From Thermoguttaceae bacterium (lineage in GTDB: Bacteria; Planctomycetota; Planctomycetia; Pirellulales; Thermoguttaceae): 64,000 nucleotides of DNA. Numbering within the stretch: position 1 is the stretch's first letter; each line of letters opens with the position of its first letter. A program made the translations under genes and the position numbers. The stretch lies in contig JAGBDN010000019.1 in assembly GCA_017937485.1 (NCBI GenBank), positions 62,001 to 126,000 on the forward strand, written 5' to 3'. The notes under the pieces are model-generated. The model ran no database searches, was not told where the DNA came from, and was given only the letters and a program-made list of their open reading frames with translations. This document shows, in pieces, positions 42,802 through 49,635 of the stretch.

Positions 42802-42870
42802 AATCGCGTCCGGGAGTCGAACCCGGATATAGCGGGGTTTTATGAGACCGCGCCGGTTCCACTCGCGATT
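42802..42870 (-). ncRNA. tRNA-like element b (with CAU-containing hairpin)
   Basis: The 7-bp stem AATCGCG / CGCGATT stacks directly on a 6-bp T-stem TCCGGG / CCCGGA with loop TTCGACT. The 36-nt insert starts AGTGG, like a D-loop G18G19, and contains a hairpin GCGCGGT / ACCCCGC with one C-C mismatch and loop CTCATAAA, reminiscent of a CAU anticodon arm. There is no D-stem. It fills the gap between 42880 and 42785, and the next gene's GGAGG follows its 3' end. Confidence 0.65.
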
Positions 42871-42879
42871 CTTGTTTTG

Positions 42880-43338
42880 TTACATACGGTTAAACGCGTC
42901 CGTTGCGTCGCAGATAAACACGTCTTGCGCGTCGGCGTCGTAAAGGTTAAGCGCCTCGAACGCCTCTTCGACGCTTTCCTTGACGTGTTCCTTCGCCTTG
43001 GCGTAAGCCTTGTCGCAAGCGTGGACTTGTTTTTGCTCCGCGACGTGCATATCGTGCGCGACCTGCAAAACAAAACGCTTGTAGTCGAGCGCGTAATCGA
43101 CGTCGAGAATTTCTTTATCGAAGTCGTCCTTCTCCTCGACCTCCTCTTCCTCTTGACGCGCCGGGGCGGTTTTTTTCAACGCCGCGAACACTTCGTCGAG
43201 CCGTTTGGCAAAGCCGGAGTAAACGTCGAGCAATTTCGCCGACTCGACCGGCGTACCCGGTTGCACCAAACCAAAAAGAGCCTTTTTAACGTCGTTAAAA
43301 TCCGAAAGCGTTTCGACGCTAATAGCGATCGTTCCCAT
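42880..43338 (-). CDS. unknown acidic phage protein (152 aa)
   Basis: Helical with an acidic middle (RQEEEEVEEKDDFDKE). It may be a structural or regulatory factor of the early region. No motif recognised. Ends 10 nt before tRNA-like element b. Confidence 0.6.
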   Translation of the reverse strand: MGTIAISVETLSDFNDVKKALFGLVQPGTPVESAKLLDVYSGFAKRLDEVFAALKKTAPARQEEEEVEEKDDFDKEILDVDYALDYKRFVLQVAHDMHVAEQKQVHACDKAYAKAKEHVKESVEEAFEALNLYDADAQDVFICDATDAFNRM

Positions 43339-43348
43339 TTTATTCTCC

Positions 43349-43612
43349 TTAATATTGCTTTTGCGTGTATCTGTTTTTCCAAATTTCGTTTCTGATGATA
43401 AGAGCCGCGCTCGCCAAGTCGTCGGCGGTTTCCGGCATATCGTCTTCGCGCCGCGCGATCGACATCAGACATATCAGAATTGTTTCCGACGCCTTCTCCA
43501 CCAATTCGTTAGTACTGTCGCCGCGTCCTCGTCTTACCGTTGTGTAAACGTAATCAATAAGGCTCGAAACGTCGTCGCGAATCTCGTCGGCCTTTTCAAG
43601 AGTTAAGTTCAT
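43349..43612 (-). CDS. unknown helical protein (87 aa)
   Basis: All-helical composition with a central Arg/Gly-rich YTTVRRGRGD. Coupled to the small membrane gene before it by an ATGA overlap. Unknown. Confidence 0.55.
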   Translation of the reverse strand: MNLTLEKADEIRDDVSSLIDYVYTTVRRGRGDSTNELVEKASETILICLMSIARREDDMPETADDLASAALIIRNEIWKNRYTQKQY

Positions 43613-43779
43613 TCGTTCAAACCTTTCTCAACGCTAACCTTCGCCGGGAGAATATCGCAAACCTGCTCCGCGACGCAATATCCGATAGCAAGACCGGCGG
43701 GGAAGAAAACTCCAACGACAAACGCCGCCACCGCGACCGACGCCGCAATCTTTCCAAGTTCAATCGTAAACTCTTTCAT
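43609..43779 (-). CDS. small membrane protein (56 aa)
   Basis: One transmembrane helix (AASVAVAAFVVGVFFPAGLA) after a short MKEFTIELGK lead. ATGA overlap with the following gene. Holin-like size, but I see no reason to call it one. Confidence 0.55.
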   Translation of the reverse strand: MKEFTIELGKIAASVAVAAFVVGVFFPAGLAIGYCVAEQVCDILPAKVSVEKGLNE

Positions 43780-43795
43780 CTCGTTTTCCTTTCGT

Positions 43796-44071
43796 TTATT
43801 CGTTGTTCTTTGAAGTTTTGTCTTGGGCGTCCTTATCGCCGCCGCCTTTTTGGTCGATTTTCCAGCTGTGTTCTTCGAAGTCTTCGCCCATCGACTCGAC
43901 GACGCGTTCCGCGAATTTATCGCTTGCCGCCGTCAACGTCGGAACGCAACCGCGAACAAAGAAAATCCCGGCGGCGAACACCGTTACCACAACCGAGAAG
44001 ACAGTACAAACGATCGCCAAAATGAAACATATGCCCTTAAATTCCTCTTTCATCTCGTTTCGATAACTCAT
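43796..44071 (-). CDS. small membrane protein (91 aa)
   Basis: Lead MSYRNEMKEEFKG, a transmembrane helix (FILAIVCTVFSVVVTVFAAGIFF), then a soluble charged tail ending KDAQDKTSKNNE. Similar plan to the 56-aa gene downstream. Confidence 0.6.
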   Translation of the reverse strand: MSYRNEMKEEFKGICFILAIVCTVFSVVVTVFAAGIFFVRGCVPTLTAASDKFAERVVESMGEDFEEHSWKIDQKGGGDKDAQDKTSKNNE

Positions 44072-44171
44072 CGTCCTCTTCGTCCTTTTGTACCTCGTCG
44101 AGTTTGTCCAAAAACTCTTGGAGCGTATACGTCTCGACCGTTTTTCTTTCCAGCGTTTCGAGAATCTCCAT
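44037..44171 (-). CDS. very small protein (44 aa)
   Basis: GGAGG lies 7 nt before the ATG, and the product (MEILETLERKTVETYTLQEF...) is charged and helical. It overlaps the next gene's start by 35 nt. Moderate support from the strong start signal. Confidence 0.45.
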   Translation of the reverse strand: MEILETLERKTVETYTLQEFLDKLDEVQKDEEDDELSKRDERGI

Positions 44172-44173
44172 CG

Positions 44174-44413
44174 CTAAACCTCCGCTTTCTCCGTCCTTGC
44201 AAGCTCCGTTTCCAGCGCTTTCGTTTTCTCTTTGAACATCTCGACAATCTTTTTAAACAGCGCGAACTTGTCTTTTTGGCTCCAACCCGACGACGCTTGT
44301 TGAGTCTTTCGAGCGGTTTCGCACATCGCGCCGATCTCTTCGAAGAATTTGCGATACCGGGTTCCGACTTGCGAAGGGCTCAAACCGTCGCCGCTCTTGC
44401 GTTTAACTGCCAT
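44174..44413 (-). CDS. unknown phage protein (79 aa)
   Basis: Basic N-terminus (MAVKRKSGDGLSPSQVGTRY) and amphipathic C-terminal helix. It is the first gene after a strong leftward promoter. Confidence 0.55.
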   Translation of the reverse strand: MAVKRKSGDGLSPSQVGTRYRKFFEEIGAMCETARKTQQASSGWSQKDKFALFKKIVEMFKEKTKALETELARTEKAEV

Positions 44414-44559
44414 CTTGGTCTTCTCCTTTACCTCTTGTTAATCGCGCCGACGCGGCAAGAAAAAACGCCCGCGACGACGCCGAAGCTCGATGAGAACGCG
44501 GCGCCGCCTCCGGGCGGTTGCAAATTTTCGGAAAGGCTCCGTCGCTCTCGACGGAATAC

Positions 44560-44588
44560 AGTATAGCAATAACTCGGCTAAACGTCAA
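44560..44588 (-). promoter_or_regulatory. strong leftward promoter
   Basis: On the minus strand TTGACG and TATACT are separated by exactly 17 nt. It would drive the long leftward run starting at 44413. The stretch 44414-44559 holds its leader and no gene. Confidence 0.65.
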
Positions 44589-44623
44589 GAGGTTTTTGGC
44601 CGAAATTTTGCTAAAAAATTCGA

Positions 44624-44866
44624 CTACTCTTTCGGCATAAGATTGCGTACCGACGTTTTTAATGCGTCGGCAAGCAACGGAAGCTGATTGAACGACGGTT
44701 GCGTCGTTCCGGTTTCCCAGTTCGAAACAGAACGCTGCTTGGAGCCCGTTTTCTCCGCAAGCTCCGCCTGCGACAATCCCGCCTTCTCGCGAAGTTCCCG
44801 CAATCGCGCCGCAAAGCGCCCCGCATACGTCGACAAATCGGCTTCTCGTTTGATCGGCGTCATCAT
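44624..44866 (-). CDS. XRE-family transcription regulator (80 aa)
   Basis: The HTH segment KAGLSQAELAEKTGSKQRSVSNWETGTTQPS is a standard Cro/CI fold, with a short basic lead. It lies between the tRNA-Leu region and the strong promoter at 44.57 kb, which it may control. Confidence 0.85.
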   Translation of the reverse strand: MMTPIKREADLSTYAGRFAARLRELREKAGLSQAELAEKTGSKQRSVSNWETGTTQPSFNQLPLLADALKTSVRNLMPKE

Positions 44867-44944
44867 AACGCAAATTCTCCTTTCCTAGGAAGCTGTTGAG
44901 TTGTTTCTTCGTCGTCATTGTATCGACCTTTCAGTTTCGGGCAA

Positions 44945-44958
44945 GGGGAACCGCTCGC
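44945..44958 (-). repeat. fragment matching the linker of tRNA-like elements e and f
   Basis: GCGAGCGGTTCCCC is identical over 14 nt to the 5' acceptor/linker part of the elements at 48.02 and 57.72 kb but has no T-arm after it. It lies 17 nt beyond the 3' end of tRNA-Leu. Possibly a remnant. Confidence 0.4.
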
Positions 44959-44975
44959 CGTTTTATTTCTGTCAG

Positions 44976-45059
44976 TGGCCGCGTCGGGACTCGAACCCGA
45001 ACGCCCCGCGGGACAAGGGATTTTAAATCCCCAGCGTCTGCCAATTCCGCCACGCGGCC
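44976..45059 (-). tRNA. tRNA-Leu (anticodon UAA)
   Basis: A complete class II tRNA: acceptor GGCCGCG / CGCGGCC with discriminator A, a D-arm, anticodon stem GGGGA / TCCCT with loop TTTAAAA (anticodon TAA, reading UUA), a long variable arm, and a T-arm CGGG-TTCGAGT-CCCG. CCA is not encoded. It is the only canonical tRNA I see in the prophage. A tRNA-like element ends 6 nt before its 5' end. Confidence 0.95.
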
Positions 45060-45065
45060 TTTTAA

Positions 45066-45120
45066 ATTCGCGCCGGGGAGTCGAACCCCGGTGAAACTTG
45101 CGCTTCTCCCGCTCGCGAAC
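45066..45120 (-). ncRNA. tRNA-like element d (directly before tRNA-Leu)
   Basis: The 7-bp stem GTTCGCG / CGCGAAT stacks on the 6-bp T-stem CCGGGG / CCCCGG with loop TTCGACT. Only 22 nt replace the D and anticodon arms; they start AGCGG, like a D-loop. The 3' 23 nt of core sequence are identical to elements e and f. Tandem with tRNA-Leu, it would probably be co-transcribed and co-processed. Confidence 0.65.
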
Positions 45121-45335
45121 CTGACAAACAAAACAATTTTCGTTGTTTTTGGCACAACCGCCGCGTGAACGTTATCGCCGTAGCTAGTAAAACCGGCGCT
45201 CTCTCGAGTTTTACGACCGACGATTCGCTCGCGGTCGCGCCCCGTCGGCCCTTCCGAACGGAAGCGGGGCAGAAACGCGGGAGCCGTTTCCAGCTCCGGC
45301 GTTTGGCGGCGTTTATTTCCAGCTTTTGCAAACGG
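45121..45335 (-). other. gap without a secure gene
   Basis: A frame across this stretch runs through tRNA-like element d and has no start signal, so I do not call it. The sequence has several local GC-rich inverted repeats (such as CGACG / CGTCG) but no clear RNA gene. Confidence 0.3.
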
Positions 45336-45458
45336 CTACATAAACGTCGCAAAGTCGACGTCGCGATCGTACTCGTGCGAGTTTTTCAAATAGCGGTCTT
45401 CAATACGATCCAAGATTCTTTGCAACACAACTTCAATCTTTTTATCTTTCTCGTTCAT
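45336..45458 (-). CDS. very small acidic protein (40 aa)
   Basis: MNEKDKKIEVVLQRILDRIE onward. Its ATG overlaps the previous stop (ATGA), supporting coupled translation. Unknown. Confidence 0.45.
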   Translation of the reverse strand: MNEKDKKIEVVLQRILDRIEDRYLKNSHEYDRDVDFATFM

Positions 45459-45889
45459 TCTTCGCATCTCCTTTTGTTGGTAATTTCTAAACATCGTTCG
45501 GCGGCAAGCATCACTGTATTTCGGTAAGCGTTCGACGCCTGTTTCAGCGTCGCTTCGTAAAATCCCAAGTATAAACTCATCTTGGCTTTTTTCGCAATTC
45601 TAATCCACGCGCTAGTCGCCGACTCGTTGCGAGGTTTCGCAAAATCCGGGAACCACTCGCCGGGGAATTGGTCGATTACGACGATTTCGTTTTTCTTCGG
45701 CTTCGCTTTCCACCCAATCGTTTTGAACTTGCCGGAAAACGGGTTGTAAACGACTTTAACGCGTCTCCACTTTTTCGTTTTCTCTTCGTCGGTCGACTTA
45801 TTCCAGCCAATGCACTCGTTAAGGAGCAGGACGCGGAGTTCGTCGACTATCCGATGTTTTTCCATTTTCCCCGGCGTTTTGTAGTGCAT
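45455..45889 (-). CDS. unknown phage protein (144 aa)
   Basis: Basic, Trp-containing (KKWRRVKVVYNPFSGKFK) with a helical C-terminal half. GAGG lies 7 nt before the ATG. It follows the CAP gene by 9 nt. No motif recognised. Confidence 0.6.
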   Translation of the reverse strand: MHYKTPGKMEKHRIVDELRVLLLNECIGWNKSTDEEKTKKWRRVKVVYNPFSGKFKTIGWKAKPKKNEIVVIDQFPGEWFPDFAKPRNESATSAWIRIAKKAKMSLYLGFYEATLKQASNAYRNTVMLAAERCLEITNKRRCEE

Positions 45890-45898
45890 TGCTCAACC

Positions 45899-46537
45899 TC
45901 AATAAGCGAAACGGATAGTCCAAAACCCGCGCCCGTAGTTGTCGAACGCGTAGGACGCGGCGGCGCGACGGTATCGTCCCAACATAATCGACATATGCGG
46001 CCCGCTCGAAAACCACGCGGAAAACGCTTGTTCCGGCGTTCGCCCGGACGCGCAAATTTCCGCCCAACCTCCCGGACAGTTATGGAAGAGCCCCCCCCAA
46101 CGCGCCATCGAAAGGGAATGGTTTCGGCAACTTTGAAGCGCGGACTTCTCGAAAACAACCTCGTTAAGCCCGTATCGTCGGCGAACTTGATTCAGTCGCG
46201 CGAACATTTGCTTTTCGGTTTCGCCTATCTCTTCCAGTTCGCGTTTGACGCGTTTCGAGTGTTCCGCCGCGTCGACTTCGGCTTTCTCGCACGGGGCGCA
46301 CGGTTCGCCGTCTTCCGGATAAACGCAGATTTCGACGTCGTTCGTCTTTTCCTCGCGGCGCTCGACCGGCCCGCAAGGCGCGGGCGTTTGTCGGACGTCG
46401 CAGGCGCTGTAATTGCAACAACGCCAACCGCTAAACAACCCGCCGAACGGGCGCCAACATTGACCGAACGAAACCGAAGGAGCGGAGAAAACCGCGATGG
46501 CAAGCGCGATAAGCGCGGCGTTTTTAAATTTTTTCAT
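45899..46537 (-). CDS. secreted CAP-domain (SCP/PR1-like) protein (212 aa)
   Basis: A signal peptide (MKKFKNAALIALAIAVFSAP, cleavage near SFG-QC) is followed by a Cys-rich part. Then comes a CAP domain: LNQVRRRYGLNEVVFEKSALQSC, NHSLSMARWGGLFHN and PEQAFSAWFSSGPHMSIML. CAP proteins are exported and act at surfaces; here it may alter the host or the virion. The coding strand has eight G in a row (46091-46098) at RWGG, currently in frame. Confidence 0.85.
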   Translation of the reverse strand: MKKFKNAALIALAIAVFSAPSVSFGQCWRPFGGLFSGWRCCNYSACDVRQTPAPCGPVERREEKTNDVEICVYPEDGEPCAPCEKAEVDAAEHSKRVKRELEEIGETEKQMFARLNQVRRRYGLNEVVFEKSALQSCRNHSLSMARWGGLFHNCPGGWAEICASGRTPEQAFSAWFSSGPHMSIMLGRYRRAAASYAFDNYGRGFWTIRFAY

Positions 46538-46835
46538 CGTATTCTTTCCTTTCTTCTTTAAATTGTCGCGCCAACCGCGCGTATCGTTGAACCGCCCGTT
46601 CTTTGCGGCGGCGCTCTTGCGTCAAAGCCTTTTTTGTTTTTTCGAGTTCTTCCCGGAGCTTTTCCGTTTCGCTTCTTTTTGCCGTCTTTTTTTTGGCGTT
46701 GTCGCGAAGAATTTCGATCTCGCTCGGCGCGTCGACGCCGATCTTCGCGTAGCCACCGACAACATCTGCAACAACAACGCGAACATTCTCGCCGATTCGG
46801 AAACCCTCTCCGGGTTTTCTCGTCATCATCAACAT
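46524..46835 (-). CDS. csrA: CsrA-type RNA-binding regulator with coiled-coil tail (103 aa)
   Basis: Residues 1-46 match CsrA closely: MLMMTRKPGEGFRIGENVRV, VGGYAKIGVDAPSEIEILRDN, with the RNA-contacting Arg6 and Arg44 kept. Ordinary CsrA ends near residue 61-75. This one continues as a highly charged coiled coil (EKLREELEKTKKALTQERRRK...). CsrA dimers bind GGA motifs near ribosome sites and change translation. A phage copy could reprogram host or phage mRNAs. The start at 46835 follows AGGA. It overlaps the CAP start by 14 nt. Confidence 0.88.
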   Translation of the reverse strand: MLMMTRKPGEGFRIGENVRVVVADVVGGYAKIGVDAPSEIEILRDNAKKKTAKRSETEKLREELEKTKKALTQERRRKERAVQRYARLARQFKEERKEYDEKI

Positions 46836-46968
46836 TTTCGGAAATCCTTTCCGTATCGTTCTTATATTCAAAAGCGCCGGTCTTTTCGCCGACGATTTCC
46901 GCGAATCGAAGCGACGCGTAACATATCAGCGCGACGACAAACGCCGCGATTATTCCTTCGGACGTCAT
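46558..46968 (-). CDS. small membrane ORF overlapping csrA (136 aa as read)
   Basis: The ATG overlaps the preceding stop (ATGA). The first 25 residues are a transmembrane helix (GIIAAFVVALICYASLRFA), followed by an acidic part. From 46835 onward it overlaps csrA in another frame and becomes Arg/Cys-rich. The N-terminal half looks real; the end may be an accident of stop-poor sequence. Confidence 0.4.
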   Translation of the reverse strand: MTSEGIIAAFVVALICYASLRFAEIVGEKTGAFEYKNDTERISENVDDDEKTRRGFPNRRECSRCCCRCCRWLREDRRRRAERDRNSSRQRQKKDGKKKRNGKAPGRTRKNKKGFDARAPPQRTGGSTIRAVGATI

Positions 46969-47279
46969 TTGCTTCCGGCGTCCGCTTTTGCAAACCGTTG
47001 CATTTCTTCGACGACTGCCCAAGCCTCGCTTTTTGTATATCCGACGTCTTCCAACAATTCGCGCAATCTTGCAACTTCAACCGCCATTTCGGTTAGAAGC
47101 GCGTTTGTTTTTTCCGCGTCCGACTCTCGCTCAACTTTTATGATAATATCAAGAGTGCTTTTTAACGCCTCGTTGCAATGATTTGTTCGTCTAATACAGT
47201 GCAACGCGTATCGCATCGGCGCCGGAGCGGCGATCAAAAAACCGATAAAGTTGTCCGTCATCTTGTTTTCAGCGATCAT
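46965..47279 (-). CDS. unknown helical phage protein (104 aa)
   Basis: ATG 47279 has GGAGG 7 nt upstream (MIAENKMTDNFIGFLIAAP). The C-terminal half is a charged helix (AVEVARLRELLEDVGYTKSE). Unknown. Confidence 0.6.
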   Translation of the reverse strand: MIAENKMTDNFIGFLIAAPAPMRYALHCIRRTNHCNEALKSTLDIIIKVERESDAEKTNALLTEMAVEVARLRELLEDVGYTKSEAWAVVEEMQRFAKADAGSK

Positions 47280-47281
47280 CG

Positions 47282-47563
47282 CTAATCCTCCTCGCGCTCG
47301 AACCCCAACTTCAAAACGTCCTCTTCCACCGCGTCCCCAAGCGCCTCTTCGTCGATCTCGCAAGTCGCGTCTCGAAGCTCGTCGCGGTAGTTCCAAGCGA
47401 CGGCGCGCGTCGAATCGTGAACGGCGCCTTGATACCACTCCCGAATCCAACCCGTTTTCGCGTCGTTCGCCGCGTCGAGAATCCGCCGCAAGTCGGCGAC
47501 TTCCTTCGCGTATCCCTTATCCTTAATGGTGAGTTCAACCGTCGTTTTTTTGTCGCTTTCCAT
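47282..47563 (-). CDS. unknown acidic phage protein (93 aa)
   Basis: Starts MESDKKTTVELTIKDKGYAK after AAGGGG; acidic end (EEDVLKLGFEREED). It overlaps the Fis-like gene by 29 nt and ends 3 nt before the next start. Confidence 0.6.
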   Translation of the reverse strand: MESDKKTTVELTIKDKGYAKEVADLRRILDAANDAKTGWIREWYQGAVHDSTRAVAWNYRDELRDATCEIDEEALGDAVEEDVLKLGFEREED

Positions 47564-47987
47564 AGTACCCCTTAAAATTCCTTGGTTTGTAAACGCCCAA
47601 ACGTTTGACGTGTTCGCGCAAGCTCTTTTCATTCAAGCCTAAAACCCGAGCCGTTTCCGCCGTGCATTGTCTCGTTTTCGCGTAGTTTTCCAAAATCGCG
47701 CGGTCGCGGACGTCCGATATTTTTTGCCCGACCAACGAGCGCGACGGCAAACTTTCCGCCAACGCCTCGACCTCTTCGCGCACGGCCTCAACGACGAGCG
47801 TTTTCGTTTCGCGTCCCGTCGCCGCCGCGACCTCGACTTGAAATTTCTCGGCGATAATCGCCAACGCCTCTTCGACGACGCCGACGAACAATTTCCGAAA
47901 CGCCGGAATTTGCGCCTCGTTCAACGCGCGAACGACGCCCGCGACGTCCTTGACCGCCGATTTGTAAAATTTGTCGTCGACCAACAT
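47535..47987 (-). CDS. Fis-type HTH protein (150 aa)
   Basis: Starts at ATG 47987 with AAGGAG 8 nt upstream. A helical N-terminal part precedes a C-terminal HTH_8-like motif (CTAETARVLGLNEKSLREHVKRLGV) like that of Fis and NtrC proteins. It probably binds DNA. Transcribed just after tRNA-like element e. Confidence 0.7.
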   Translation of the reverse strand: MLVDDKFYKSAVKDVAGVVRALNEAQIPAFRKLFVGVVEEALAIIAEKFQVEVAAATGRETKTLVVEAVREEVEALAESLPSRSLVGQKISDVRDRAILENYAKTRQCTAETARVLGLNEKSLREHVKRLGVYKPRNFKGYYGKRQKNDG

Positions 47988-48018
47988 CTTCAAAACTCCT
48001 TTTCTCCGTTTCCGGCAA

Positions 48019-48059
48019 TCCGCGCCGGGGAGTCGAACCCCGGGGGAACCGCTCGCGGA
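48019..48059 (-). ncRNA. tRNA-like minihelix e
   Basis: The shortest form, 41 nt: a 6-bp stem TCCGCG / CGCGGA stacks directly on a 6-bp T-stem CCGGGG / CCCCGG with loop TTCGACT. Only a 10-nt linker (AGCGGTTCCC) replaces the D and anticodon arms. The surrounding 44 nt (48017-48060) are identical to element f. It lies between the genes at 48074-48337 and 47535-47987. Confidence 0.75.
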
Positions 48060-48073
48060 AAATATGTTAGTCG

Positions 48074-48337
48074 TTAATCTATTAACCGTCGAGCGTTTCG
48101 CGTATACACCTCGATCGCTTCTTCTCGGCGTTTCTCGCGTTCCTCCCGCGCTTGCTTTTCCATCTCCTCCCTGCAAAGCTCTTCAAGCGCTCTGTCGATG
48201 GCATCGGCAATCCTCTTAGACTTTTCATTGTCCAACGTAACGTCAAAATTGTGGCCCAAGACTCGAACGGTTGCCCCCCAAATTTTGGTTTTTGCGGTTT
48301 TGATCAACACTTCATACGCGTGTTCGTCGCACAGCAT
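48074..48337 (-). CDS. unknown phage protein (87 aa)
   Basis: A beta-rich N-terminal part (IWGATVRVLGHNFDVTL) and a long charged helix (EELCREEMEKQAREEREKRR). It ends just before tRNA-like element e. Unknown. Confidence 0.6.
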   Translation of the reverse strand: MLCDEHAYEVLIKTAKTKIWGATVRVLGHNFDVTLDNEKSKRIADAIDRALEELCREEMEKQAREEREKRREEAIEVYTRNARRLID

Positions 48338-48367
48338 TTTAGTTCCTCGTTTCTCAAAAAACGCGAT

Positions 48368-48676
48368 CTACTCGACCAAAAGTTCCGTCGCGCGACGTTT
48401 ATTTCGTTCGCGTCGCCGCTTGTAAATCATTTCGTTGAAAAGCTCGTCGACGCGCTCGCCAATGTCGGTATTAAGCGTGAGGAGTGCGTTTAACAGGGTG
48501 TCTTCTTCCTCCTCGCAAACCTCGTTAAACCATTTAATAATAAAGTCGAGCGTCTTTTTCTGAACTCGTTTTCTTTCTTCACGTTCCTCTTCTTCATGCT
48601 CGAATTTATAGTTCCACTGCAAATTGTGGATAGCTTCCGCGACGCTTTGCGCTTCTTTATAGTACTCGACGTTCAT
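48368..48676 (-). CDS. unknown helical phage protein (102 aa)
   Basis: From MNVEYYKEAQSVAEAIHNL (48676), rich in Glu and Arg (EHEEEEREERKRVQKK). Coupled to the upstream gene by ATGA. Confidence 0.6.
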   Translation of the reverse strand: MNVEYYKEAQSVAEAIHNLQWNYKFEHEEEEREERKRVQKKTLDFIIKWFNEVCEEEEDTLLNALLTLNTDIGERVDELFNEMIYKRRRERNKRRATELLVE

Positions 48677-48960
48677 CGTTCGGTCTCTTGGCTTTCGTCT
48701 TTTTTCTCTTCCTGATGTTTGTAAACGTAATGCGAAAACACTTTGCGATTTTCTTCGGCCTGCACCTCGCAAATAATCCGGTTCGCCGCGTCGTGAACGT
48801 TTCGGAATCTAGACGCCGCTTCGTCAAACCATTTCGCAAAATGTCCTAAGTACGCGTCGCGAATCTCTTTCGTGTACGTCCAGCCGCCGTTTTTAACGCG
48901 ATATTCGGCCATTTCTTGCGCCAACGCGTCGACGTCTTGTTTATACTCTTGGTTGTCCAT
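48673..48960 (-). CDS. unknown helical phage protein (95 aa)
   Basis: From MDNQEYKQDVDALAQEMAEY (48960); a Tyr/Trp-containing helical protein. Similar in size and helical character to its neighbours, but no shared motif is obvious. Confidence 0.6.
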   Translation of the reverse strand: MDNQEYKQDVDALAQEMAEYRVKNGGWTYTKEIRDAYLGHFAKWFDEAASRFRNVHDAANRIICEVQAEENRKVFSHYVYKHQEEKKDESQETER

Positions 48961-48968
48961 CTTGGTTT

Positions 48969-49319
48969 TTATCCATCGCAATCAAAATCGTTTTCCTTGA
49001 TGTCCCACTCCCAGCTATCCAGAACTAACTCCTCATTCTGGAAAATATCGGGGCTGTCTGCTCTGTTCGAACCCTTGTATTTAACGATCAGATAGTGAAC
49101 GAAATCGAAGTTCACCGTTTCGGGCGCGTGGTCGTATTCGTCCTCGCCGAACTTTAAACGCAACTCCTCTAACGTTTTATGCGCCTCGGCGGCAGTTTTT
49201 AAAGCCTCAACGAAACTGTTTACCGTCGACATCGCCAACGCTTTGCGGTATAGTCGTGCCGCGTATGCGATCTTCTCGCGATACACGCTGTCTTTTTCTT
49301 TTTTACGTTTATCCTTCAT
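48969..49319 (-). CDS. unknown phage protein (116 aa)
   Basis: From MKDKRKKEKDSVYREKIAYA (49319), preceded by GGAGCGG. Basic start, acidic end (DSWEWDIKENDFDCDG). Confidence 0.6.
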   Translation of the reverse strand: MKDKRKKEKDSVYREKIAYAARLYRKALAMSTVNSFVEALKTAAEAHKTLEELRLKFGEDEYDHAPETVNFDFVHYLIVKYKGSNRADSPDIFQNEELVLDSWEWDIKENDFDCDG

Positions 49320-49333
49320 CGTGCCCGCTCCTT

Positions 49334-49630
49334 TTACGCAATTTCGGCGGCGGCGAAAATCATCGACGAAATAACGCGGTCGCACTGGTAGCCGTCGAAT
49401 TTGATCGCGTCAAGCTCTCGTCTTAACTCGTATTGCGCGTCGTACATCGCGTTTCGTTCGCTCTCGCTAGTTCCGTCGCCCGAATGGAAGCGAAACGTTT
49501 TTCCCAACGCGTCTTTAATCGCGGCGTCGAGCGACGTACTCGACTCGCGTTTTGCTTCGAGCAGTTTTCGGGTAAACGTCCCGACGCGAATATCGAGATA
49601 TTGTTTGAATGTCTTTTCAAGGTTTTCCAT
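49334..49630 (-). CDS. unknown phage protein (98 aa)
   Basis: MENLEKTFKQYLDIRVGTFT onward, helical, no motif recognised. Five nt after the upstream gene. Confidence 0.6.
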   Translation of the reverse strand: MENLEKTFKQYLDIRVGTFTRKLLEAKRESSTSLDAAIKDALGKTFRFHSGDGTSESERNAMYDAQYELRRELDAIKFDGYQCDRVISSMIFAAAEIA

Positions 49631-49635
49631 TTTTA

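Noticed and set aside
45062-45352. A 96-codon minus-strand frame
   Set aside because: It runs through tRNA-like element d, has no start signal, and its composition is that of a chance frame.
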